A DNA stretch of 16,928 nucleotides, from NCBI GenBank assembly GCA_934278925.1, contig CAKQWJ010000034.1, positions 1 through 16,928 on the forward strand, written 5' to 3'. This document shows positions 8,066 to 13,818 of the stretch, piece by piece (position 1 is the first letter of the stretch; each line of letters opens with the position of its first letter). The position numbers were made by a program, and so were the translations under genes. Source of the stretch: an uncultured Clostridia bacterium (GTDB taxonomy: Bacteria; Bacillota; Clostridia; Peptostreptococcales; Anaerovoracaceae). The notes under the pieces are model-generated. The model was not told the origin of the DNA and did no database searches. It saw only the letters and a list, made by a program, of their open reading frames with translations.

Positions 8066-8260
8066 AACGATTCCTTTCGCGAGAGCATTATTATTAATAT
8101 AAATAAATATAGTTATAGTAGTAGGGGGTGTCGATACTGTGGAAAACTCCCCGAATCCATAATCTTGTGTGAGTAACGGACTTTTTGGCTGAGGAAAAAC
8201 CCGTACAAAAACTCTGTTATTCGAATGTGTATAACTTTTCGGCAGCGGCCAAAAATGCTT
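8066..8260. other. oriC: oriC unwinding region between dnaA and dnaN
   Basis: This 195-base gap has the layout of the Bacillus basal unwinding system. From right to left these are: a DnaA-box match TGTGGAAAA at 8138-8146; an adjoining weaker 9-mer TGTCGATAC at 8129-8137; the G5 run at 8124-8128; then TAG triplets (TAGTAG just before the Gs, then TTATAG) like the DnaA-trio element; and an almost pure A/T stretch at about 8081-8111 suited to melting. A further box, TGTGTATAA (reverse of TTATACACA), lies at 8226-8234 near the dnaA stop codon. The order box, GC cluster, triplets, AT-rich DNA is seen directly. The unwinding role is inferred from the known B. subtilis arrangement. Confidence 0.75.
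8106..8134 (-). promoter_or_regulatory. Candidate dnaN promoter overlapping the unwinding element
   Basis: On the - strand TCGACA (8129-8134) is followed by a 17-base spacer and TATATT (8106-8111), which would give dnaN a leader of about 35 bases. It coincides exactly with the G-run and TAG triplets, so the match may be chance or may link clamp expression with origin state. The -35 has one mismatch and the -10 has one. Confidence 0.35.
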
Positions 8261-9610
8261 TTATCGATGTTCCTTAATCTTTTTCTTCAGAGCATCGATG
8301 TCCTTCCGGGTCTCCTCGTCATTTTCATACTGTGCGGTAATCTTGTTCACCGAATGAATGACGGTGGAATGGTGTTTTCCGCCGAAGAGTTCGCCAATTT
8401 CCGGCAGGGAAAGTTCGGTGTTCTCCCGGCAAAGGTACATGGCCACCTGCCGAGGGTAGGCAATTTCCTTATTTCTCTTGGTGGAATCCATGTCGGAAAC
8501 CTTGATTTTGTAGTATTTTGCCACGATGGACCGAATGCGTTCCGGAGCGATGCCGCCGTCGGAATCTTTGATGATGTTCCGCAGCGTTCTTTTTGCAAAA
8601 GCCACATCGATGTGTTCGTCCAAGAGGTTGGAATAACCGGTAATGTTGTTGAAGGCACCTTCCAGCTCGCGAATGTTGTCGGTAAATTTCTCCGCAATAA
8701 GGCAGCACACTTCGTACAGGTCGTCGTCCCATTCCAGCTGCGCATTTTCCGCTTTCTTCTTCAGAATGGCTACTCGGGTTTCGAAGTCCGCCGGCGTGAT
8801 ATCCGCAATCAGGTTCCACGCAAAACGGGTTCGCAACCGCTCTTCCAGGTTTACCAGTTGGTTCGGCGGACGGTCGCTGGAGATGACAATTTGTTTTTCG
8901 TCCTCGTAAAGCGCATTAAATGTATGGAAGAATTCTTCCTGAGTTTTATCCTTGTTCTCCAGGAACTGGATGTCGTCGATGAGGAGAACGTCGGCTTTTC
9001 GATACTTATTTTTGAAAGCGCGCATTTTATTTTCGGAAATCGCCTTAATCAATTCGTTGGTGAAGGTTTCCGAGGATACGTATACGACGCGGGATTCCGG
9101 ATCATTTTTGATGATATGAATGCCGATGGCCTGCATCAGATGGGTTTTTCCCAAGCCGGATCCTCCGTATATAAAAAGAGGATTGTATGCTTCCGCCGGG
9201 GATTCCGCAACGGCCAGAGCTGCAGCATGGGCGTACTTATTATTATTGCCCACCACAAAATTATCGAAGTTCAGCCTCGGATTGAACAGCTTGTTGGTGT
9301 CTTCGAATTTTTGAATTCTTTTCCGGGCGGCCAAAGCGGGCCGGCTCTCTTCCTGATATTCCTCCTCCAACTTGACCAGTACGCGGTAGCTCTGACCGGT
9401 GACGTTTTCAAAGCCCTGTTCAATCAGGTGCATATAACGCTTTTTGATCAGATTGACTGCGATATCGTTTTTTGTTGCAAGATAAATAATGTTCACATCT
9501 TCATCAATACGGTAGATGGAGAGGGATGTGAACCAGGTGTTATAGCTGACCTCTGTGGTATTTGCTTTTATGAATTGCAGGAATTGCTCCCATATCTTGT
9601 TAGTATCCAA
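8261..9610 (-). CDS. dnaA: Chromosomal replication initiator protein DnaA
   Basis: DnaA is the AAA+ initiator that binds DnaA boxes, melts oriC and recruits helicase. From the TTG at 9610 it is 449 residues, a normal length. Domain I starts at IWEQFLQFIK. The AAA+ core has Walker A GGSGLGKT at 149-156, Walker B LLIDDIQF at 209-216 and the arginine-finger segment ERLRTRF near 257-263. The C-terminal DNA-binding domain carries FGGKHHSTVIHS at 409-420, which differs from the usual GGRDHTTV. An upstream in-frame ATG at 9637 is rejected: it lies upstream of the predicted transcription start and has no ribosome binding site, whereas CAAGGAG at 9621-9627 sits 10 bases before the TTG, and the family normally starts M-x-x-x-x-I-W. 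The gene lies between the two halves of oriC and its promoter contains a DnaA box, which suggests autoregulation. Confidence 0.97.
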   Translation of the reverse strand: MDTNKIWEQFLQFIKANTTEVSYNTWFTSLSIYRIDEDVNIIYLATKNDIAVNLIKKRYMHLIEQGFENVTGQSYRVLVKLEEEYQEESRPALAARKRIQKFEDTNKLFNPRLNFDNFVVGNNNKYAHAAALAVAESPAEAYNPLFIYGGSGLGKTHLMQAIGIHIIKNDPESRVVYVSSETFTNELIKAISENKMRAFKNKYRKADVLLIDDIQFLENKDKTQEEFFHTFNALYEDEKQIVISSDRPPNQLVNLEERLRTRFAWNLIADITPADFETRVAILKKKAENAQLEWDDDLYEVCCLIAEKFTDNIRELEGAFNNITGYSNLLDEHIDVAFAKRTLRNIIKDSDGGIAPERIRSIVAKYYKIKVSDMDSTKRNKEIAYPRQVAMYLCRENTELSLPEIGELFGGKHHSTVIHSVNKITAQYENDEETRKDIDALKKKIKEHR

Positions 9611-9620
9611 AATGCTCTTT

Positions 9621-9627
9621 CTCCTTG
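9621..9627 (-). promoter_or_regulatory. dnaA ribosome binding site deciding a TTG start
   Basis: CAAGGAG on the - strand lies 10 bases before the TTG at 9608-9610. It falls inside the longer reading frame that starts at ATG 9637, so it marks the TTG as the real start. Confidence 0.8.
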
Positions 9628-9778
9628 TTGATAACATATTTTACATAAAATTTTCCACAATGACAAGTGGTCAGAAACGCCAAAAATCTAAATATTAGGG
9701 GGTACAAAAAGAATGTTATACACATGTTGTGGAAAAAATTATGCATAACTTTTTCGAAACACTAAATGTTGTGGTAAT
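9626..9778. other. oriC: oriC DnaA-box cluster upstream of dnaA
   Basis: Five 9-mers resemble the DnaA box TTATCCACA. They are TTATCAACA (9626-9634, - strand), TTTTCCACA (9651-9659, + strand), TTATACACA (9716-9724, + strand), TTTTCCACA (9728-9736, - strand) and ATTACCACA (9770-9778, - strand). None is the exact consensus; each has one or two changes. The surrounding DNA to about 9840 is AT-rich. A TAGGGGGT 8-mer at 9696-9703 also occurs in the unwinding region beside dnaN. This is the upstream half of a bipartite origin like that of B. subtilis and also the regulatory region of dnaA. Confidence 0.78.
9638..9666 (-). promoter_or_regulatory. dnaA promoter with an internal DnaA box
   Basis: On the - strand TTGTCA (9661-9666), a 17-base spacer and TAAAAT (9638-9643) form a good sigma-A promoter. 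The DnaA box at 9651-9659 lies inside the spacer and a second box-like site (9626-9634) covers the expected start, so DnaA binding should repress dnaA. The predicted start is near 9631, giving a leader of about 20 bases. Confidence 0.7.
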
Positions 9779-9841
9779 AAACATTTTTGACACTTTTTTG
9801 AAAGAAAAAGATTTCATTTTTCGATATAATTCAGACTTTCA

Positions 9842-9870
9842 TTGACTTTGAAGGCGGAAATCAGTATAAT
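9842..9870 (+). promoter_or_regulatory. Promoter of the rpmH operon
   Basis: TTGACT (9842-9847), a 17-base spacer and a perfect TATAAT (9865-9870) make this the best sigma-A promoter match noted in the window. It would start transcription near 9877 and leave a leader of about 80 bases before rpmH. Strong expression fits a ribosomal protein gene. Confidence 0.8.
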
Positions 9871-9958
9871 ATTTTGATGTATGTACCCTTGGAATTTAGA
9901 AGGTACGGAATTTTATATCAACTTAGAGATATTGTAATATCGGAAGGAGAAAAGGAAG

Positions 9959-10093
9959 ATGAAGAGAACATATCAGCCTAAGAAGAGACAGAGAATGAAG
10001 GAACACGGATTCAGAAAGAGAATGGCTACTGCGAACGGCAGAAAGATTCTGAAGAACAGAAGAGCAAGAGGCAGAAAGAAGCTGACTGCTTAA
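9959..10093 (+). CDS. rpmH: 50S ribosomal protein L34
   Basis: This encodes a very basic 44-residue protein with the characteristic L34 pattern: MKRTYQPKKRQRMKEHGFRK at the start, then RMATANGR and an arginine/lysine-rich end RARGRKKLTA. L34 is a late-assembling protein of the large ribosomal subunit and is almost always the first gene of this operon beside oriC. The length matches the family. AAGGAG at 9944-9949 precedes the ATG by 9 bases, and the strong promoter at 9842-9870 lies upstream. Codon use is strongly biased to AGA and AAG. rnpA follows after 37 bases. Confidence 0.98.
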   Translation: MKRTYQPKKRQRMKEHGFRKRMATANGRKILKNRRARGRKKLTA

Positions 10094-10130
10094 TTCCCTT
10101 GAATGCTTGAAGCGGTTATTCGATAACAAA

Positions 10131-10475
10131 ATGAAGTGCAGAAAAGAAATTCTTAGTAATCAGAGAAATTTCAACAATGTCTATCGGAAAGGTTCTTCCC
10201 GGGGAGGCCGATACGTAGTCGTTCTGTATAAGAAGAACCGACTGCCGGTTTCTCGGATTGCATTTGTTGCCAGCAAGAAGGTGGGTAACAGCGTATGCAG
10301 AAACAGAGCCAGAAGGTTGATGCGAGAATCCATCCGCACGATGGGACTGGCAATCCGGCCGGGATACGACATCATTTTCGTTGCACGAAATTCAATTAAC
10401 GGAAAGAAGTGTCCGGAAGTACAGCGAACTTTAGTGAAGTCGCTGAAGTCTTGCGGATTAATTGAAGAGAAGTGA
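10131..10475 (+). CDS. rnpA: Ribonuclease P protein component
   Basis: RnpA binds the catalytic RNase P RNA and helps it recognise the 5' leader of precursor tRNAs. From the ATG at 10131 the product is 114 residues, basic, with the family core FNNVYRKGSS near 14-23 and the signature KKVGNSVCRNRARRLMRES, which contains the conserved RNR motif. The start is uncertain: an in-frame TTG at 10107 would add 8 residues, but neither codon has a clear ribosome binding site. I prefer the ATG because the distance to the conserved Phe then matches relatives. A 7-codon frame (10103-10126) ends 4 bases before this ATG and might couple translation. The stop codon overlaps the GTG start of yidD. Confidence 0.94.
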   Translation: MKCRKEILSNQRNFNNVYRKGSSRGGRYVVVLYKKNRLPVSRIAFVASKKVGNSVCRNRARRLMRESIRTMGLAIRPGYDIIFVARNSINGKKCPEVQRTLVKSLKSCGLIEEK

Positions 10476-10714
10476 TAAACGCGATGAAAGCAATCAGCAA
10501 TTTTATCAAAAGAATTTTAATTTTAATGGTAAGAGGATATCAGCTGTTTATATCTCCGCTGTTCCCGCCGGCATGTCGGTTTACTCCTACCTGCAGTACT
10601 TATTTTATACAGGCGCTGGAGAAGTACGGTCCGATTAAAGGAAGCTGGCTGGGAATCAAGAGAATTCTGAGATGTCATCCGGGAAATCCCGGCGGATACG
10701 ATCCTCTTCCATAG
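10472..10714 (+). CDS. yidD: Membrane protein insertion efficiency factor YidD
   Basis: YidD is a small, membrane-associated protein that assists YidC in membrane-protein insertion. The 80-residue product has an amphipathic, basic N-terminal stretch followed by the conserved body YQLFISPLFPP, CRFTPTCS, GSWLGIKRILRCHP and the ending GGYDPLP, with the family's conserved cysteines. I used the GTG at 10472, which overlaps the rnpA stop codon (GTGA) and suggests coupled translation. The ATG at 10484 would give 76 residues, closer to many relatives, and is equally possible. yidC follows 14 bases after the stop. Confidence 0.93.
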   Translation: MINAMKAISNFIKRILILMVRGYQLFISPLFPPACRFTPTCSTYFIQALEKYGPIKGSWLGIKRILRCHPGNPGGYDPLP

Positions 10715-10728
10715 ACAGGGAGAATTAT

Positions 10729-11490
10729 ATGGGAGTAATAGCGGTACCTCTTGGATACCTACTTACACTGATTTATAATTTCGTGGGAAATTATGGTGTT
10801 TCACTGATTATTCTGACTGCAATCGTTAAGTTTGCGCTGTTCCCATTGTATGTAAAGCAGATTAAATCCACTGCCAACATGCAGGAACTGCAGCCAAAGA
10901 TGCAGGAGATTCAGCAGAAGTATGCACACGATCAGCAGAAGATGAACGAAGCGATGCAGGAGCTTTACAGCAAGGAGAAATTTAATCCACTGGGTGGATG
11001 CCTGCCGATGCTCATTCAGTTTCCGATTATCATGGGTCTGTTTGCATTGCTGAGAAATCCGATGCAATACCTGAAGAGCGAAGATATGCTGTTCGCTGTA
11101 CACGAATCTTTTCTTTGGATCAAGGATCTGGCTCAGCCGGACCTTTGGATTCTCCCAATTGCGGCAGCAGTAGCGACATACTTCTCGTTCACCATGACTC
11201 AGCAGCTTACCACTGCTGCAGGTGCTGAAAATGCACAGATGAAGTCCATGAACATGATGATGAAGTATGTATTTCCGCTCAGTATTCTGGTCATTGCCAG
11301 ATCGTATCCGGCAGGTCTTGCAATCTACTGGGCCGGTGGTCAGACCATTCAGATTTTCCTGAACATTCGCATGAATAAGGTTCGGAAGGATCTGAAAGAG
11401 AAAGCGGACCATGAAAAGCTCGTTGCCCGTGCGGAAAAAGAATTGAAGAGAAGACTGAATGCAACTTCTAAATTGAAAGGAAATCGTTAG
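10729..11490 (+). CDS. yidC: Membrane protein insertase YidC/Oxa1 family
   Basis: YidC inserts proteins into the cytoplasmic membrane, alone or with SecYEG. The 253-residue product is the short Gram-positive form without the large outer domain of E. coli YidC. Hydrophobic segments are visible at about 5-20 with 24-42, near 100-115, 143-160 and 185-215. A charged helical hairpin (about 45-85, QPKMQEIQQKYAHDQQKMNE) forms the cytoplasmic loop, and the tail is basic. The hydrophilic groove position that is usually Arg is Lys34 here (AIVKFALFPL). No lipobox cysteine is seen, unlike B. subtilis SpoIIIJ. AGGGAG at 10717-10722 lies 6 bases before the ATG at 10729; a longer frame upstream overlaps yidD and is rejected. 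jag follows after 3 bases. Confidence 0.96.
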   Translation: MGVIAVPLGYLLTLIYNFVGNYGVSLIILTAIVKFALFPLYVKQIKSTANMQELQPKMQEIQQKYAHDQQKMNEAMQELYSKEKFNPLGGCLPMLIQFPIIMGLFALLRNPMQYLKSEDMLFAVHESFLWIKDLAQPDLWILPIAAAVATYFSFTMTQQLTTAAGAENAQMKSMNMMMKYVFPLSILVIARSYPAGLAIYWAGGQTIQIFLNIRMNKVRKDLKEKADHEKLVARAEKELKRRLNATSKLKGNR

Positions 11491-11493
11491 AAA

Positions 11494-12381
11494 ATGAGAG
11501 TTTCAGAAAAATGGGGAGGAGATGTTGACGCAGCGGTAGAGCTTGCGCTCAAGGAACTCAAACTCACCATCGATGAAGTCGATGTCGAAGTTCTGGAAGA
11601 ATCCTCCAAAGGTTTCCTCGGCATAGGTTCCAAACTGGCAAAGGTCAGAGTTACAGCAAGGGAAGAGAAGTCGAATAAGAAGGAGAAGAGTTCCTTCGAT
11701 GATATCGACAGAATCCTGGCTTCTTTACCTGAAAATCAGAAAGTAGAAGTTCCTGAGGAAATCAGAGAAGATTATGATAAGTTCGAGCAGGAAGAGATGG
11801 AAGACGCTCGAGCAAGTGCGAAAGCAAAGAAGAAAGACAGACATAGATCCAGAAACAACCGGGGAAATCGGAGAAAAGAGCATAAAGAACATCGCGCAGA
11901 AAGTTCCATGTTCGCCGATCTGAAGAACCTGGAGCCGGCAGAAGGTCATCCCGTGGAAACATTCCTTCGGGATGTGACCGCAGAGATGGGCATCGATCTG
12001 GATTTCACCGTGAAGAGCGGAAATGGAATCGTCTATGTTAACATCACCGGTAAGGATACCGGAACCATCATTGGAAAAAGGGGTCAGACCCTGGATGCGA
12101 TTCAGTATCTTGCCAGCATCGTTGCCAATAAGGAAAGCGATGAATACGTGAGAGTTATTCTGGACGCAGAGAATTACCGTTCCAAGCGGGAGCGTACACT
12201 GATGAACCTGGCAAACAGACTTGCCGGCAAGGTGGAGCGTTCCGGAAGAAGCATTACGCTGGAACCGATGAATCCTTATGAGCGTAAAGTAATCCATTCC
12301 ACATTGCAGGATCATCCGTATGTGACGACCCGCAGCGAAGGAAAGGAACCGTATCGCCGGGTTATCATCGAGAAAAAGTAA
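11494..12381 (+). CDS. jag: RNA-binding protein Jag (KhpB/EloR family)
   Basis: Jag/KhpB is an RNA-binding protein which, with KhpA, influences cell elongation and division in Gram-positive bacteria. The 295-residue product has a Jag-N domain (about 1-55, with the segment KGFLGIGSKLAKV) and then a charged linker at roughly 58-150 whose middle is very basic (KKKDRHRSRNNRGNRRKEH). A KH domain with its GKRG loop at 194-197 follows, and an R3H domain at about 225-293 contains R264-x-x-x-H268. The start ATG at 11494 follows the yidC stop by 3 bases; AAAGGA lies rather far upstream, at about 12 bases. It is the last gene before an intrinsic terminator, so the rpmH transcript probably ends largely here. 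Confidence 0.95.
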   Translation: MRVSEKWGGDVDAAVELALKELKLTIDEVDVEVLEESSKGFLGIGSKLAKVRVTAREEKSNKKEKSSFDDIDRILASLPENQKVEVPEEIREDYDKFEQEEMEDARASAKAKKKDRHRSRNNRGNRRKEHKEHRAESSMFADLKNLEPAEGHPVETFLRDVTAEMGIDLDFTVKSGNGIVYVNITGKDTGTIIGKRGQTLDAIQYLASIVANKESDEYVRVILDAENYRSKRERTLMNLANRLAGKVERSGRSITLEPMNPYERKVIHSTLQDHPYVTTRSEGKEPYRRVIIEKK

Positions 12382-12389
12382 AATGAAGG

Positions 12390-12426
12390 AATCTCGGTCC
12401 ATCTCCGGATGACCGGGATTTTTTTT
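12390..12426 (+). terminator. Intrinsic terminator between jag and mnmE
   Basis: AATCTCGGTC at 12390-12399 pairs over 10 positions (one G-U) with GACCGGGATT at 12411-12420, around an 11-base loop, and is followed by eight T residues ending at 12426. The mnmE ribosome binding site starts 2 bases later. It probably ends the rpmH-jag transcript and may be leaky, since no clear separate promoter for mnmE is seen. Confidence 0.85.
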
Positions 12427-12438
12427 AAAGGAGAGAAA

Positions 12439-13806
12439 ATGGGAGACACAATTGCAGCAATCGCCACGCCGCAAGGTGAGGGCGGAATCGGCATCGTTCG
12501 AATCAGCGGAGATGAATCACTGAACATCATGAAAAAAATTCTCCGTCCCTTCCCGGCGGAGGTGAAGCCTCGCTATGCCTATTACGGAAATATCGTGAAT
12601 CCGGAAAACGAGAATGTCATCGATGAAGCTATCTGCTTGTACATGAAGGCGCCGCATTCTTACACTTGTGAGGATGTGGTGGAAATTCAGGCACACGGCG
12701 GCATCGTTTCCATTCGGTTGATTTTGCGGACGGTGCTGGACTGCGGTGCTCGCATGGCGGAGCCGGGGGAATTCACGAAGCTGGCATTTCTAAACGGCCG
12801 GATGGATCTGGCCCAGGCGGAGGCGGTTATCGATGTAATAAAAGCAAAGAGCGAAATGCCCCTGCAGATTGCCGAACGTCAGCTGAAAGGGCGCCTCGGC
12901 ACGGAGATTTCCGAAATTCGGGAAAGCCTGCGGGACGTGCTGGCGCAGATGGCTGTGAATATTGATTTCCCGGACGAAGATATCGAGCAGGTGGAATCCC
13001 AGCGGTTCTGTGAAGATTTGAGTGAAGTGAAGGAAAAGGTGCAAAATCTTCTGGATACATGCGATAACGGTCGAATTGCGAAAGAAGGAATCCGCGTGGC
13101 CATTGTTGGAAAGCCGAATGTGGGAAAATCTTCTCTTATGAATGCATTGCTGGGAGAAAATAGAGCCATCGTAACGAATATTCCGGGAACCACCCGGGAT
13201 ACCATTGAGGAAAGCGCTACCATTCACGGGCTACCTTTGGTTCTGACGGATACGGCGGGAATCCGAGAAACGGATGACGTGATAGAGCAGATGGGAATTC
13301 AGAAATCCCATGAAGAGATGGAAGCGGCGGATCTGGTGGTTCTGGTTTTGGACGGAAGCAGATCGCTGTCTTCGGAGGATGTGGAAATTCTGAAGCAGAA
13401 TGAAGGGCAGCGAGTTCTTGTCGTTCTGAATAAAAACGATCTGGGGGAGGCGGTCTCTCAGGATGAAGTGAAGGATATTCTTCCGGAAGCGGAAATTGTG
13501 CAGACGTCTCTTCTTCGCTTGAGCGGTGCGGATGCGGTAACTCATCGAATTCAGGAGATGTTCCTGGAAGGCATTCAGAATATGCAGGAGCGAAACATCG
13601 TTACCAGCGAAAGACATCGGGATGCCTTGAACCGAGGAATGGAATCCATCACAGATGGAATGAATCTCCTGGAAATGGGCGAGTCTATTGAAATCTGTGA
13701 GCTTCAAGTTCATAATGCATATGAGGCACTGGGCGAAATCATCGGCGAAACGGCCGGTGATGAGATTTTGGACACGGTGTTCTCTAAGTTCTGTCTGGGT
13801 AAGTAA
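12439..13806 (+). CDS. mnmE: tRNA uridine-5-carboxymethylaminomethyl(34) synthesis GTPase MnmE
   Basis: MnmE is a dimeric GTPase that, with MnmG, adds the (carboxymethyl)aminomethyl group to the wobble uridine U34 of several tRNAs, using a methylene-tetrahydrofolate-derived carbon. The 455-residue product begins with the typical DTIAAIATPQGEGGIGIVR of the folate-binding domain. A helical domain follows, and inside it a Ras-like GTPase: G1 GKPNVGKS at 224-231, G2 GTTRDT at 250-255, G3 DTAG at 271-274 and G4 NKND at 331-334. The protein ends in the catalytic CLGK at 452-455, the family's C-x-G-K hallmark. The ATG at 12439 has AAGGAG at 12428-12433; a longer frame starting within the terminator loop is rejected. 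mnmG follows after 12 bases. Confidence 0.97.
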   Translation: MGDTIAAIATPQGEGGIGIVRISGDESLNIMKKILRPFPAEVKPRYAYYGNIVNPENENVIDEAICLYMKAPHSYTCEDVVEIQAHGGIVSIRLILRTVLDCGARMAEPGEFTKLAFLNGRMDLAQAEAVIDVIKAKSEMPLQIAERQLKGRLGTEISEIRESLRDVLAQMAVNIDFPDEDIEQVESQRFCEDLSEVKEKVQNLLDTCDNGRIAKEGIRVAIVGKPNVGKSSLMNALLGENRAIVTNIPGTTRDTIEESATIHGLPLVLTDTAGIRETDDVIEQMGIQKSHEEMEAADLVVLVLDGSRSLSSEDVEILKQNEGQRVLVVLNKNDLGEAVSQDEVKDILPEAEIVQTSLLRLSGADAVTHRIQEMFLEGIQNMQERNIVTSERHRDALNRGMESITDGMNLLEMGESIEICELQVHNAYEALGEIIGETAGDEILDTVFSKFCLGK

Positions 13807-13818
13807 CAGGAGTGTTAA

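Noticed and set aside
8225..9631. 468-codon open frame on the + strand opposite dnaA
   Set aside because: It is the antisense shadow of dnaA, which has unmistakable AAA+ motifs; the shadow has no recognisable domain or ribosome binding site.
9787..9830. Extra promoter for rpmH from TTGACA (9787) or TTGAAA (9798) with TATAAT (9825)
   Set aside because: The spacers are 32 and 21 bases, too long for sigma-A; the TTGACT-N17-TATAAT at 9842-9870 fits far better.
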